This document shows, piece after piece, positions 30,853 through 41,889 of a stretch of DNA of 64,000 nucleotides (the stretch's first letter is position 1; every line of letters starts with the position of its first letter). The notes beneath the pieces were generated by a model. That model was not told the DNA's origin. It was given only the letters and a program-made list of their open reading frames with translations, and did not search any database. This DNA is from Lepidostoma basale. Lineage: Eukaryota > Arthropoda > Insecta > Trichoptera > Lepidostomatidae. The position numbers and the translations under genes were made by a program. The stretch is from positions 682,001 through 746,000 of the forward strand of contig JAHDVF020001351.1 of assembly GCA_022606425.2 (NCBI GenBank), given 5' to 3'.

Positions 30853-31139
30853 ATTTCTTGAATTAATCACCCACCATGGGTGAAATCCAGGATTCGTATA
30901 CAAGTATAAGTATACATTCACAAAAAATATTTGTACTCTCTTGATGTTTCAAAGTAATCGAAAATATGAAAATTAATAAATAAAAAGTTACAGCAACAAG
31001 GCGAAAATACGTCGTGCTATTTCACCCATGATCATTTTATATCCATGGAAAAATTTATACAAAAAATCTAACGTCACGCGTTACGTTCACAAATGACCCA
31101 ATTAACAGTAGTTTCAAAGCAAAATTCAGAAAATTAAAA

Positions 31140-31310
31140 ACAACAGCAAACCATCACGCCGTGTCTCCGGAAGGGTAGGCAGAGAGAATGAACCGCCTCA
31201 CTACTCTATCCTGACACACCTGTGCAACTACCTGTATATTCATATAGCGAGTCATACACGCAAATACAATCTTCCAATTCGGAATATGGAATTCCCCAGT
31301 ATTAATGCCT
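31140..31310 (-). mobile_element. LINE-A 3' fragment
   Basis: CCATCACGCCGTGTCTCCGG (reverse UCCG-type hairpin), then AGAGAATGAACCGCCTCACT and GAGTCATACACGCAAATAC. Confidence 0.65.
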
Positions 31311-31319
31311 TAAAAATAA

Positions 31320-31470
31320 AAATAAAGATTAATTCGTACTGAGAAACTACTAGGAACACAGAAAAAAGATATGGTTAAGTCGTTCAATACATATTGAGTA
31401 TATTTACAATGGAAATTTATTAACTTATCTGCGTTTGTGCGTTACTCGGCACGCTCTAACCAATAATAAT
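31320..31470 (+). repeat. Dispersed repeat Z, copy 1
   Basis: ATTCGTACTGAGAAACTACT, GTCGTTCAATACATATTGAG and CTGCGTTTGTGCGTTACTCG recur at 32,405-32,545; a short piece is at 32,075-32,100. Confidence 0.6.
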
Positions 31471-31485
31471 ATTTTACGGATACAG

Positions 31486-31724
31486 GGTTATTGGTTATTG
31501 AATAGATTTCTTCTAGGAGGTTGTAGAGAAGGTTATTTCCGATGAATTATGTCATAATTGCTGCAAACCAATCCCAGGATTGAAACTCTCTAACTAACTA
31601 TATGTCATATTAGGCATTATGCAAAAATGTTTCACTTTTGCATAATGCCTTACATGACATAATTCATCGGAAATAACCTCCCCTACAACCTCCAAGAAGG
31701 AATGTATTCAGTAACCAAATAACC
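31486..31724. mobile_element. Foldback MITE with nested palindrome
   Basis: GGTTATTGGTTATTGAATAG on the left and CAGTAACCAAATAACC on the right are the outer ends. The arms pair over roughly 75 bp (AAGGTTATTTCCGATGAATT and its reverse). An inner hairpin ATGCAAAAATGTTTCACTTT/TGCAT continues the pairing after an apparent extra segment in the left arm. Confidence 0.7.
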
Positions 31725-31725
31725 T

Positions 31726-31990
31726 TCGTCTTCTTCTTCTGCTTTATTTAGGACTGTGTCCTGTTACTTCTCGGAGTCTGTTCCTGGGATGCAGATGTCC
31801 AACTGTCTCACCATATTTTAGGGGGTCTTCCTGCAGGTCGTTCCCGCAACGTATCGGAGAGTCTTCATTTCTGTGGTTCTTAGGAGATTTTTTATTCTGA
31901 TGGTGTCACCTCTTGTTTCTATTCCATATGTCATTATAGGACGTACGCATGTCTTGTAGATTCAAATTTTGCTCTTCTTTAGCATATTTT
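31726..31990 (-). mobile_element. LINE C-terminus (RADT group), decayed
   Basis: The minus strand keeps MTYGIETRGDTIRIKNLLRT, TEMKTL and a GAA-type tail (reverse TCTTCTTCTTCT). The downstream part is missing or scrambled. Confidence 0.6.
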
Positions 31991-32144
31991 TATATTTAAT
32001 ACAATTACACTGACAATAACAAATAACCCTGAATAAATAATAAAATAAAATTTAATTCACTAGAAATTGAATAAATTAACTGGTTTGTGCGTTACTCGGC
32101 GAGGTTTTATCAAAAATAATATTAAATACATATAAATAATATAA

Positions 32145-32375
32145 AAAGATTATATTAACGATGTAAATGGAACTAGAAATAGACGAAGGCCGAGGAAAAC
32201 GTGGCCCGATCAAATAAATCAAATATTGAATGTCAGCAACGTGAGGAATCAGAGAAAACAACGCGCGTGCATGACACGATGTATGAATGTAGAGGAAGCG
32301 AGAGAAATATGTCAGTAATGAAAAGTGTGGCAGTCCATTATTTCTGCCTACGCCTTCGTAGAGACGGCGTGATTG
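32145..32375 (+). mobile_element. LINE-A 3' fragment
   Basis: YINDVNGTRNRRRPRKTWPD, QINQILNVSNVRNQRKQRAC and MTRCMNVEEAREICQ run to CTTCGTAGAGACGGCGTGAT. Confidence 0.7.
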
Positions 32376-32404
32376 TAAGTAACTTTTTTTTTAAATAATA
32401 AAAA

Positions 32405-32545
32405 TATTTTGAATTCGTACTGAGAAAGTTACCAGGAGCACAGCAAAAAGAGGTGGTTGATTCGTTCAATGCATATTGAGTGAACTTATACTAGAATCAA
32501 TTAACTTAGCTGCGTTTGTGCGTAACTCGGCACAGGGTCGGGGGT
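32405..32545 (+). repeat. Dispersed repeat Z, copy 2
   Basis: ATTCGTACTGAGAAAGTTAC, CAGGAGCACAGCAAAAAGAG and CTGCGTTTGTGCGTAACTCG pair with copy 1 at 31.3 kb. Confidence 0.6.
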
Positions 32546-32920
32546 CGGCTGGGTGAGAGTTCAGAGCACCAGTTGATAAAGTTAACCCAAGAATCGTGCC
32601 CGGGTTCGTAATTAACCCCTAAATTATTGAACGCCAACAACAATGACCGGGTAAGGTTCTTATACTAAGGGGACTTAATGTAGGCTACCAATCACCAAGG
32701 TGAGAGATGCGAAATTTCGATTCAATTCCTCGATAAAGGCACCCCGCTAGAGCCGAACGCGAACGTCGATTATACGAGTACATATGGTTCCAGGAGACGT
32801 TAAAATTTAGAAAAAAAAACGAAATAAGGTTTGGTGCTGGGAACAAAATAACAGTGCACTCAAAATCAACACTGCAAATAAAAATGTATCATGTTTTATT
32901 TATATGAAGCACTCACTTTG
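32546..32920. other. Unassigned sequence
   Basis: Mixed composition (GGTCGGGGGTCGGCTGGG near 32,535), no frame or repeat relative recognised. Confidence 0.35.
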
Positions 32921-32959
32921 TGATTAGACCTTTTAAACATATAGTTACCATAAAAGAAA

Positions 32960-33420
32960 GATGTCGATAGTCGTATCCACCAGGAAAAACTTGCCTTCAA
33001 CAAGAAAGCTAAAATATTCGAGTCCAATAACATAGGCCTAAACCTCCGAAAACAACTAATAAAAACATTGGTGTGGAGTGTTTTACTATACGGCTGCGAG
33101 ACTTGATGCCTGGGCGAAAGAGAGCGCAAAAGGCTGGAGGCGTTTAAATGTGGACCTACCGACGGTTCTCAGCAGAGTTGAAGATAATAGGCACATGTTG
33201 AACACCATAGCGGAGAGGCGCGCGAGATGGATTGGTCATGTGTTGCGACACGAATGTTTCCTGCATGATGTGTTGGAGGGAATGGTCGAGGGATCGATTG
33301 GCAGAGGACGACCTCGCCAGGAGTACCTAGACCAGATTTTCCAGATTTTGTCAATGAGCTTTGGAAGTGAGGGACATAGTCTCGAGGCCATATGTTGTCA
33401 CTGGCAAGACACACGAGTCA
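32960..33420 (+). mobile_element. LINE-B-like C-terminus (RERKRLEAF group)
   Basis: RLAFNKKAKIFESNNIGLNL, RKQLIKTLVWSVLLYGCET, a decayed ERERKRLEAF, then NTIAERRARWIGHVLRHECF, LHDVLEGMVEGSIGRGRPRQ and EYLDQIFQIL. One stop and two frameshifts separate the blocks. Confidence 0.75.
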
Positions 33421-33983
33421 TAGACTTTAGTTTTCGAGCTCATTGGCACCTTTTATTTACTCTTCATTATTATTAGTTATTCCTGTGAAAATACCGTACG
33501 TCTATCAAAAATTTGAATAAATTCTTTTGAAAAACAAAACAAAGGACTGTCAATTAACTTTGAAAGAACTACTATAATTAAGATGCCATTATAAGTTGAG
33601 TTTGAAAGAGAATCACGAGCGTACGGAAAATATGAACAAAACCGGAGAAAAAAGAGAAAAACAGATGAAGTTTCACGACGGGGTTGCCAGGAGAACAGAT
33701 GTTGGTACAATATTTGCAAGTGACTACCGCCGGTTTACACTGTACAAGTTGGCATATCCTGAATAAGTTGCGGACTATGATAAAGTGATGTGCCGGGGGG
33801 GCTGTGGAAACTTTAGCGAGTTAACGCTTAATTAGGCAAGCAGAAACTAAAAGAGGTTTCCTATACCGGATAGCCGGAGGCCATCGCCCCAACAAGACGC
33901 AAAATACGCATACCGAATGGATTCAATTCCTTGAAATACGATTAATAAACATATTGATATAACAAATTATGATGTTCATATTA
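33421..33983. other. Unassigned sequence
   Basis: No recognised repeat; GTGCCGGGGGGGCTGTGG at 33,790 is a local G-run. Confidence 0.35.
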
Positions 33984-34218
33984 AGGCCGTGCCACACTGT
34001 TTGAAACAAGCTCTCCACAAGGGTGACCTTGGTGGAATGTGGAGCCCCACACGTGGAATGCGTGTTTACAACGGTTTACAACACGCATACTATGCGCGTC
34101 CGTCCACAAAGGTTGTTGAAGGTCAAACGAATTTTGGTTTCAAACAAGTGTCTACACAGTTTAAAACCGCCGGTGGAGACCGATGTGGAGAGCTTGCTTT
34201 AAACAGTGTGGCACGGCT
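33984..34218. mobile_element. GGCCGTGCC MITE, shorter copy
   Basis: AAGGCCGTGCCACACTGTTT and TTTAAACAGTGTGGCACGGC are the inverted ends; the inside matches the 16.1-kb copy but lacks its duplicated block. TTA lies beside both ends within one base. Confidence 0.78.
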
Positions 34219-34384
34219 TTTAATTAAAATGTTGTGAAAATACAAATAAAAGTGAATCTACAATAACAGAGAGGAAATTCATTGTTATTATATTTCCACT
34301 GTTGAGTACATATTTCTAAAATACAAATAAATATATGTGCAAAAGCAAAAAAAATTGCGTTTAAATTAATACACAAGTTAAATT

Positions 34385-34635
34385 CTTCATAGATGGCGTT
34401 AGTGTGTAGATTGCAAAAACTACCATGTGGTGGTGTTACAGATTAACATATATACAACCTTCAAAAATTTGTCAGACATGGTGGTCATAAGAAAAAGGGT
34501 GGAATGGGGAGTGTTGTATTACATAAAGCGTGCGCTTAATCCAACCAATGACAGGTCATAAGTCCTGTAAACACCTCGATCAACCATATTCTGTTTCCAA
34601 TTTGCATATTCGTCTCTATTGAGATACAATTGATT
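34385..34635 (+). repeat. Dispersed repeat Y, copy 2
   Basis: CATAGATGGCGTTAGTGTG, TACATAAAGCGTGCGCTTAA and GTCTCTATTGAGATACAATT; about 60 bp shorter inside than copy 1. Confidence 0.55.
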
Positions 34636-34699
34636 CTTGAAAAAAAAGAGTGTTTAAACTTATACACAAATTAAAAAATGTATGTTGTTATTTTAAACT

Positions 34700-34915
34700 T
34701 TATGGTAGAAGTTCATTATAAAAAATGCTTTTTATTTAATGTATCATATATTTTGTGAAAAACTATTAATGTTTGTGTCTTTGACCGGTTTCGGCGGCTC
34801 GCTGCCATCATCTGGTGGTGCGGTAGACTAGAAGATGGCAGCGAGCTGCCGAAATCGGTCGAAGACACAAACATTAGTGGATTTTAACTAAATATACATT
34901 TTATTTTCATTCATA
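34700..34915. repeat. Foldback element, hammerhead-like subfamily 2
   Basis: GTAGAAGTTCATTATAAAAA at 34,707 is the shared terminus. Arms with GTTTGTGTCTTTGACCGGTT and its reverse flank CGCTGCCATCATCTGGTGG. On the minus strand the left arm reads CAGATGA, one substitution from CTGATGA, then GGCAGC/GCCGCC and GAAACCGGTC. Confidence 0.6.
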
Positions 34916-34992
34916 TACTAATCATAAATATGGGATTCGACGAATTTAACGTCTCAAGTTTATCAAATAAGAAATAGTTTATTTTTAACATA

Positions 34993-35345
34993 TAAAAGGA
35001 CCGTCTCGTAACAATACCCATCTGTATAAAGACCGTCTCGTAACAATACTAATCTGTAAAAGGACCGTCTCGTAACAATACCCATCTGTATAAAGATCGT
35101 CTTGTTACAATACTAATCTGTAAAAGGACCGTCTCGTAACAATACCCATCTGTATAAAGACCGTCTCGTTACAATACTAATCTGTAAAAGGACCGTCTCG
35201 TAACAATACCCATCTGTATAAAGACCGTCTCATAACAATACTAATCTGTAAAAGGACCGTCTCGTAACAATACCCATTTGTAAAAGAACCGTCTCGTAAC
35301 AATACCCATCTGTAAAAGAACCGTCTCGTTACGAATTCCTATCTG
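34993..35345 (+). repeat. 32-bp minisatellite with 64-bp dimer order
   Basis: Eleven monomers, all 32 bp except one of 33. Type A contains AAAAGGACCGTCTCG and ATACCCATCTG; type B contains ATAAAGACCGTCTCG and ATACTAATCTG. The order is A-B four times, then A and two A-like units. The shared core is ACCGTCTCGTAACAATAC. Confidence 0.93.
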
Positions 35346-35838
35346 TACTTGTGTTTATGGTAGGAGTATTCATAGTATGCTAACCGCTCTTTTCTCAGAA
35401 ATACGAAATATTATATATTTAAATAATATTTCAAAATTTTCAGTACTGTTTACTCTATAATGTTTATGAGCGTTGATATTCGCCTTACATTTATTTCCAA
35501 AGATTCCTTGATTATTTAATTAAGTGAACATTAAATCAATTTCATTAAGTAAGTACTTAACAAACCATATTACAAAACTCAAGTATGTGATTTGATTTAA
35601 TGTCGTAGTAGCTGTTTAATGTTTTATTATAATAATAATCATAATAATAAATTAGAATGAACAATTACACATTATTATTATTTTTTATTATTATATTTTC
35701 CACATTTAATATTTTTTTATATAAGTAGTAACTAACCGTTCGTTCAATTAAAATAATTAGGTACTTAGGTTCTCCAGCAAGAACTTCAAATATATATCAA
35801 AGAAATTATTCAAATTGACATAGGATATTTAAATTAAT
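35346..35838. other. AT-rich, nothing recognised
   Basis: Contains AATAATAATCATAATAATAA low-complexity tracts at 35,628-35,700; no gene seen. Confidence 0.4.
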
Positions 35839-35839
35839 T

Positions 35840-35925
35840 GTGTGGCAGTGTATTCTTTCTGCCTATCTCTGAAGGGATAGGCAGAAAGAATAGACTGCCA
35901 CACTTTTCTTTCCTGAAAATTTGAC
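35840..35925. mobile_element. Two LINE-A 3' stubs, tail to tail
   Basis: GTGTGGCAGTGTATTCTTTC (plus) and GAAAGAATAGACTGCCACAC (minus) face each other across CTCTGAAGGGATAGGC, forming a palindrome. Confidence 0.6.
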
Positions 35926-35929
35926 ATTT

Positions 35930-36050
35930 GATGTATTCAACGATGTCAACATAGGTTGACGAAACAGCTGTCGCGTAAAATAAAAATACAATTGTGATAC
36001 ATAAAACAGAGTTTTTTAAATTTAACAGTTTAACAATTTTCATCAATATT
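35930..36050 (+). repeat. Hammerhead-like subfamily 1 arm, degenerate
   Basis: CAACGATGTCAACATAGGTT, GACGAAACAGCTGTCGCG and ACAATTGTGATACATAAAAC follow the 27.6-kb copy, but CTGATGA has become CAACGA. Confidence 0.55.
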
Positions 36051-36055
36051 AAATT

Positions 36056-36208
36056 GGACGACCAAGACTGCGATGGGAGGATGGAGCAAGATTGTTAAGA
36101 GTGTCAGATTGGAGGGTCGAAGCGGAGGACAGGAGGAGTTGCAGGCGAAGAATACTGGAGGCTAAGGCTCGATATGGGCTGTAGGGCCATCGAAGAAGAA
36201 GAAGATTA
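36056..36208 (+). mobile_element. LINE C-terminus, short end
   Basis: GRPRLRWEDGARLLRVSDWR, VEAEDRRSCRRRILEAKARY and GL, then stop and a GAAGAAGAAGAAG tail. The frame is intact but all upstream sequence is missing. Confidence 0.72.
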
Positions 36209-36935
36209 AATATTTAATGTGGAATTTAATATCATAGTTCAAGGAGCAATAAATAATTGTTAGGTTTCTACAACACTTAGAAACTACCTTCTAGGTATTT
36301 TTTTATAACCTTTTAAGCAAAATAGATATAACACTATAAAGGTACATTATAAGCGGGTCGGTTAAGCGGGAGCTCAGACTTAAGTAGGAGATTGAAACAA
36401 TTTATTAGACATAATCCGAAATCCCTACCTTGCCTATCCACCTCAAGTGGTACAATATAACCAGGTGAGGGGTACCAGGCGCACAGAACTAGCAAGAGGT
36501 CATTTATTCGGCGAAGTGTCGGTGCTTAGGTTTAATCCTCTGCAGGGAGAAAAATTCTCCGGGCAAATTGGCGGGCGGTTGAAAATTCAGGTCCATAACA
36601 AATCAGATTTTAGTGCTAAAACCACTATGAAACTTTGATGATCTTGAAGCTACTTTACAAGAAAAAATACAGTTGGCGTAATAATGGTTTAAAGCTAGTT
36701 TCATAAGAATACACATTTTTTTTAAATTACTTCTGTTCTTACAAAGTATACCGTTAATATTAATACAGTTTTTTTAATGAATAATAAATCATTAATTTGT
36801 TCTGAAATGTAGAATAACAATTCACAAAATAAAATAAACAAAAAACAAGTAAAGTTTACGATAGCAATAAATACAGCAGTAAACTATGATAGCATTATGA
36901 TGATACAAACTTACAAAATCTTTTTTTTTTCATAA
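36209..36935. other. Unassigned; low-copy block at 36.35-36.65 kb
   Basis: A 63-codon plus frame (36,447-36,638) has no recognised domain. The rest is AT-rich. Confidence 0.35.
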
Positions 36936-36937
36936 AC

Positions 36938-37330
36938 AAACAAACAAACCATCACGCCGTTTCCCCGCAGGGGTAGGCAGAGAGAATGGACCGCCACACT
37001 ACTCTATCCTGGCAAACCTCTATAGCTTCCTCCACATTCATACAACGAGTCATACACGCACGTCGATTCCTCCGACTTAACATGTCCAGCCATTAAAATT
37101 TGATTAATTTGGTCATGCCATGTTTTCCTCGGTCTGCCTCGACTTCGTACTCCATTTACATCATTAACGTATACTTTCTTAACCATTCTTTCTCCATCCA
37201 TGTGTTCCATATATCCGAACCAACGCAGCGATCCTTTCATAATTTTGTTCATAAAACCATCTTCCGCTCTACATTCCTTTCTTATATCAGCATTTGAGAT
37301 TCTGTCGTATACCGTTCTATTTTTCGTTTT
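36938..37330 (-). mobile_element. LINE-A, GTTT tail, UGCG hairpin
   Basis: AAACAAACAAACAAACC is the tail in reverse and TTTCCCCGCAGGGGTAGGC the UGCG hairpin. The minus strand encodes GSLRWFGYMEHMDGERMVKK, NDVNGVRSRGRPRKTWHDQI and AGHVKSEEST. Confidence 0.8.
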
Positions 37331-37419
37331 TTTTTCATTATTTATTAATTATAATATATAAAAGTAAACACGATTGTTTAGTGGTTTTACTTGGATTTAA
37401 TTTATATATAAACTAACTA

Positions 37420-37875
37420 ACTAACTAACCATCACGCCGTCTCCCCGAAGGGGTAGGCAGAAATAATGGACTGCCACACTTTTCTTTCCTGACATATTTC
37501 TCTCGCTTCCTCAACATTCATACATCGTGTCATGCACGCGCGTCGATTTCTCTGACTCTCACATGGCCGACATTCAATATTTGATTTATTTGATCGTGCC
37601 ACGTTTTCCTCGGTCTTCCTCTATTTCTGGTTCCATTTACATCATTAACATATAGTTTTTTTACCATTCTTTCTTCATTCATTCTTTCAATATGTCCAAA
37701 CCATCTTAATGATCCTTTCATTATTTTGTTTATGACACCATCATTCGCACCGCATTCACTTCTTATATTTTCATTCGGCACTCTATCATACACAGAGTAT
37801 CCACACATTTTTCTAAGAGATCTCATTTCAACTGCATTTATTCTACTTTCATCCTTCTTTTGCCAGTTCCATGCT
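37420..37875 (-). mobile_element. LINE-A, GTTA tail, UUCG hairpin
   Basis: Minus strand: AWNWQKKDESRINAVEMRSL, SECGANDGVINKIMKGSLRW, FGHIERMNEERMVKKLYVND and GRPRKTWHDQINQILNVGHV, then a frameshift. The end is CTACCCCTTCGGGGAGACGG with a GTTA tail. Confidence 0.82.
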
Positions 37876-38084
37876 ATATATAATAAATTATATAAATTGT
37901 GACAGTTTTGTGACGCATCAAAACTGACCAGTTTGAGAATGCCCTCACAAGGCAAAACAAATTTGTCAGAATTTATATAATTTATATAAATTAAATGCAA
38001 CTAAAACCAATTGTATTTGTTATAAATTAATAATGGGGTTTTACAAAATTAATACCACAAATATCAATACATGATTTATTTATT

Positions 38085-38774
38085 AATTCTAATTAAAACG
38101 TTTGTTTTGTAAAAGTTTTATTTTATAATAGTATACGGTGATGACATGTTTCGCCTTTCTACAGCATTATCAAATGATAATTATTATTATTTATTTTTTT
38201 ATATAAAAGACTAATATCAAGGATTTACATCAATGATATTAGAATTTATTTTACAATCTTCAATGTGAGCAGAAAATAGCTCATTATTATGAAGAAGGAA
38301 TCTGGTCGTGTCCAGGCTTGAACCCATGTCCCCTGGATCAGGAGCCAAGCGTTCTATCCCCTAGACCACCACCTAGATAATGAATTAGAAAGGCAAAACA
38401 TATCATTCCCATTAACTGTGTAATGTTTCGAAGGTAAAATATTTTCATTATCAGAAAACGGTTTAAACAGCAGTAATATATTTTATTTAGAAAAAATTAA
38501 ATACAAAAGCACTTACTTTAATGTAATTTGTTCTCAAGATTCAGTTTCGTATTGTTTGCTTTTTTTCTTACCTCCAACGCAGATACCACGAAAATCTCAG
38601 CCGAAACTAGCATATTGACTCACCTGAAACAAAATAATAATAATACTATTAATATAAACAGATAAATCTTAATCACTTTGTGTTGTGGAATCTTAAATGA
38701 ACAACATTTTTTAAAGTTTGTAAAACAACACTGTAGTATTATATGCCTTGTAAAGGCGAAACATGTCATTCCCA
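38085..38774. repeat. Foldback and dispersed repeats forming the Helitron's left flank
   Basis: AAACGTTTGTTTTGTAAAAG and TGACATGTTTCGCCTTTCTA (38,095-38,170) start an ACAGACGTTTT foldback. SINE-2 is inserted in it. At 38,430-38,745 lies the repeat also found at 8.9-9.7 kb. At 38,742-38,774 a foldback right arm, GTAAAGGCGAAACATGTCAT, stops where the Helitron begins. Confidence 0.65.
38205..38374 (-). repeat. SINE-2, tRNA-derived
   Basis: On the minus strand the head reads GGTGGTCTAGGGGATAGAAC and GGGTTCAAGCCTGGACACGA. The body carries CAGATTCCTTCTTCATAATA and TTGAAGATTGTAAAATAAAT. Confidence 0.75.
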
Positions 38775-39614
38775 TCTACATATAAATAAAACTCAATGTC
38801 CCATCTGTGTGTCTCCTCCTTTCTCGGTGATTCCTGAGCTGATCCTTTTGAAATTTGGAGAATGGACTAAGTGGAATTCAGCGGTCGTCATAGGCATATT
38901 TTTGTTATTAATCGAGCTCTAATTAACTTTATAAATTAATCAATTAATTGAAAATTTTCGTAGTGCAAACGAATATAGACCTTAATGTTCGTATCACCTG
39001 AGTATCAATCTTTTGAGTCTATATTCGTTTGACACGGTCTGGAGAGAATTCAGTCTCCATGTAATTTTGTGTAGTGGCAACAATGTGTTTTGCTTTCTGA
39101 CAGTCCAATATATTGCGTTTTACTTTGGGATGTATAATACTTAATACGTTTACTTATTACGTACTAAAATAATTGGTTGTTTAATTGGTACAGTCTATTT
39201 TATTGGCCATATTTTAATGTACATTAATGTAGACAGGTAATTATACTTCTTAATTTTGGCGAGTATAATTTTAACGCGTCATTTTGAGGTTATGAACGAA
39301 ATTTTATTTTTTCGTGTGGCTGAAACTTATTCGTTTCTCTGACGTTCGACGGTGATTACTTAATGATATTCGTTTTCTAGAATTCTAGCCGTTCGATTGG
39401 TCACGTGGTCTCCTGTCAAAACGTAATTTACGTCGTAATATTTTGTAGGTATGAAGTTTCGGTACTTTTAGGTTATGAAGTTTCTGGGATTAAAAGTAAC
39501 GTCGAGGCTCTCTAAAAGAATGTGAAGAAACTTGCTTCCGTAAGTATAATATAATATTTATATTTCTAATTCATAAATATATTTTCAGTTTATTCTATTT
39601 TGCCGTTTTCTTTA

Positions 39615-40250
39615 TACGCATACTTTCGTCAGGGAAATTGTTACATTACCACAGCAACGGTAAGAAAGTTCTAATGATATACAATATCATTCATATATGA
39701 AAATTACATTATTAATTTCAGGTAAGGTTTTTAAATTTACAGTTTATAGACAATTGATTTATTCGTTTTACTAACGTGTCATTTTAGGTTATGACGTTTC
39801 GTAGTGTAATAATTAGTTATTTAATTGGTATAATCTATTTTAATAATGTTATTTTAATGTAAAACTATTCTGGCAGGGCGAAAATCTATATCTTTGGGAT
39901 AAGATATTAAGTTTTGATAAAATAATTCACTAGAGGAGCCTGGTGTGAGAGACTACTGGTCTAATGGGGATATTTTTGTATTGGGATTGAAATTATTTTG
40001 TTAATGAGCCATATTGGTGCATCTGCATGTTGCAATTCTACTTTCTTTTCCATTCCACTCCATTAAATTCTACATTATGCTGAGATTTAAAATATTCAAA
40101 GATAATTAAATTGTTTTCAGGTTATTTCATTTGCTTAAGGATGGGGAAGACAACGCAGAAGATAATGGATTGCGCATGTGCAGAGGATGGGGAAAACAAT
40201 GCAGAAGATACTGGAATGTGCATGTCCAGAGGATGATATCACAAGACATG
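39615..40250 (+). repeat. Helitron cargo segment S1, copy 1
   Basis: Shares GTGTCATTTTAGGTTATGAC, GGCAGGGCGAAAATCTATAT, CATATTGGTGCATCTGCATG and GGATGGGGAAGACAACGCAG with 41.1-41.8 kb. Its end resembles a LINE C-terminus of the RRYW type. It lacks a ~150-bp block seen in copy 2. Confidence 0.75.
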
Positions 40251-40664
40251 TTGTTATCTTTATGAACTAATTTGGAATGGTATGTACAGGTTTACATTGG
40301 ATTAATTGGTTTAATTTGTTACATAATAATATAGACAATTTATGTACCACTGGTCTGATAGGGGGGTGTTTGTTTTATGAAGTTTGGATAGGCCATATAA
40401 CCTAGGGATCTACGAGATCTATAAATTAGGGAGATTATTTGAAGAATGGACCTTCTTGATGTGTAATGCTGACCATTCACGATCGTTGGACTTAGCGCTA
40501 TTTGAATGCTTTTGTAAAAAGGTTGTTATTTCTTTAGCACAATCGTAACTCCATTTATTAGCATAGTTTTTGGTAGTTATTTTTGCCGTTCAGGTAATGT
40601 ATCTAAAATCTCCAGCATGTAATAGGTGAGCTATTCACGAAAACGGCGCTATACAAATTAAACA
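40251..40664. other. Helitron interior, unassigned
   Basis: AT-rich; only AATATAGACAATTTATGT is shared with copy 2 (41,866-41,880). Nothing coding is seen. Confidence 0.4.
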
Positions 40665-40768
40665 AACAAACAAACCATCATGCCGTTTCCCTGCAGGGGT
40701 AGGCAGAGAGAATTGACCGCCACACAACTCTATCCTGGCAAACCTCTCTAGCTTCCTCCACATTTATG
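40665..40768 (-). mobile_element. LINE-A 3' stub inside the Helitron
   Basis: AAACAAACAAACAAACC tail, CCCTGCAGGGGTAGGCAGAG hairpin (UGCA loop) and CCTCTCTAGCTTCCTCCACA. Confidence 0.72.
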
Positions 40769-40810
40769 TTTCACGCGTCTCCAAAATTAAATATACTGCT
40801 TAGTGAACAC

Positions 40811-41035
40811 TTGGAATTCATTAATTGTATGGAAATTGAAAATTTGCCATATGCGCCTCTTCGATGTCCGCCTTATGCCAATTCCAATATTTTTTTATTT
40901 TATTTCTAGGAAACAATATGAATTAATCAGAGATCGGAATGGAATCGGTCATATAGCAGGGACAACGGATGATAACATGCACCCTGGAGTAGCGGGCGAG
41001 CAACGGCTATACAACTGGCAGAATTTTGAATGGTA
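40811..41035 (+). repeat. Helitron cargo segment S2, copy 1 (LINE-C-like)
   Basis: TTCATTAATTGTATGGAAAT, TCGATGTCCGCCTTATGCCA and a TTTCTAG acceptor-like site precede RNGIGHIAGTTDDNMHPGVA, a degraded LINE-C block. Copy 2 is at 43.4-43.65 kb. Confidence 0.65.
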
Positions 41036-41137
41036 TTGCGCTATTTTATTAATGTTATTTAATTATTATGATTTTAATTAGTTATTTAAAATACAATTAA
41101 TATGACATTTGATGAATTCAAACATAAAGGTGTTCTT

Positions 41138-41843
41138 TATACGCGTACTTTGGTCAGGGAAATATTAAAATTACCACAGCAACGATAAGAAAGTTCTAAT
41201 GATATACAATATCAATTTATTCGTTTTACTTACGTGTCATTTTAGGTTATGACGTTTCGTTGTGTAATAATTAGTTAATTGGTATAATCTATTTTAATAA
41301 TGTTATTTTAATGTAAAATTGTTCTGGCAGGGCGAAAATCTATATCTTTGGGATTAGATATTAAGTTTTGATAAAATAATTGCCTGGTTGTGGGAGACCA
41401 CTGGTCTAATGGGGATATTTTTGTATTGGGATTGAAATTATTTTGATAATGAGCCATATTGGTGCATCTGCATGTTGCAATTCTTCTTTATTTTCCATTC
41501 CACTGAGTAATTCCAGCAGCACACATACCCAAATACACTATGAGTTACTTCAGCTGTTTTAGTTTTTCTCTGAAAACAAATGCTGTGATAGGTAAACATA
41601 TCCTTATATGCAGCATTAGCTGCCTCAGTTGGAAGAGTCCAGTAATATTCCATTTTTGGCCATTAAATTCTACATTATGCTGAGATTTAAAATATTCAAA
41701 GATAATTAAATTGATTTCAGGTTATTTCATTTGCTTGAGGATGGGGAAGACAACGCAGAAGATAATGGATTGCGCATGTGCAGAGGATGGGGAAAACAAC
41801 GCATAAGATACTGGAGTTCGCATGTCCAGAGGATGGATCCCAC
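41138..41843 (+). repeat. Helitron cargo segment S1, copy 2
   Basis: Matches copy 1 through GGTGCATCTGCATGTTGCAA. It then has an extra block (about 41,505-41,660) that on the minus strand reads MEYYWTLPTEAANAAYKDMF and CCWNYSVEW, of unknown origin. It ends in MCRGWGKQRIRYWSSHVQRM, a LINE C-terminal pattern. A further 70-bp piece of copy 1 reappears at 42,378-42,447. Confidence 0.72.
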
Positions 41844-41889
41844 ACCTCGATATATGCGTAAGAATATAGACAATTTATGTTTACTACTC

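Noticed and set aside
34993..35345. CRISPR-like array of 32-bp repeats
   Set aside because: Units are directly adjacent with no unique spacers, and the setting is eukaryotic.
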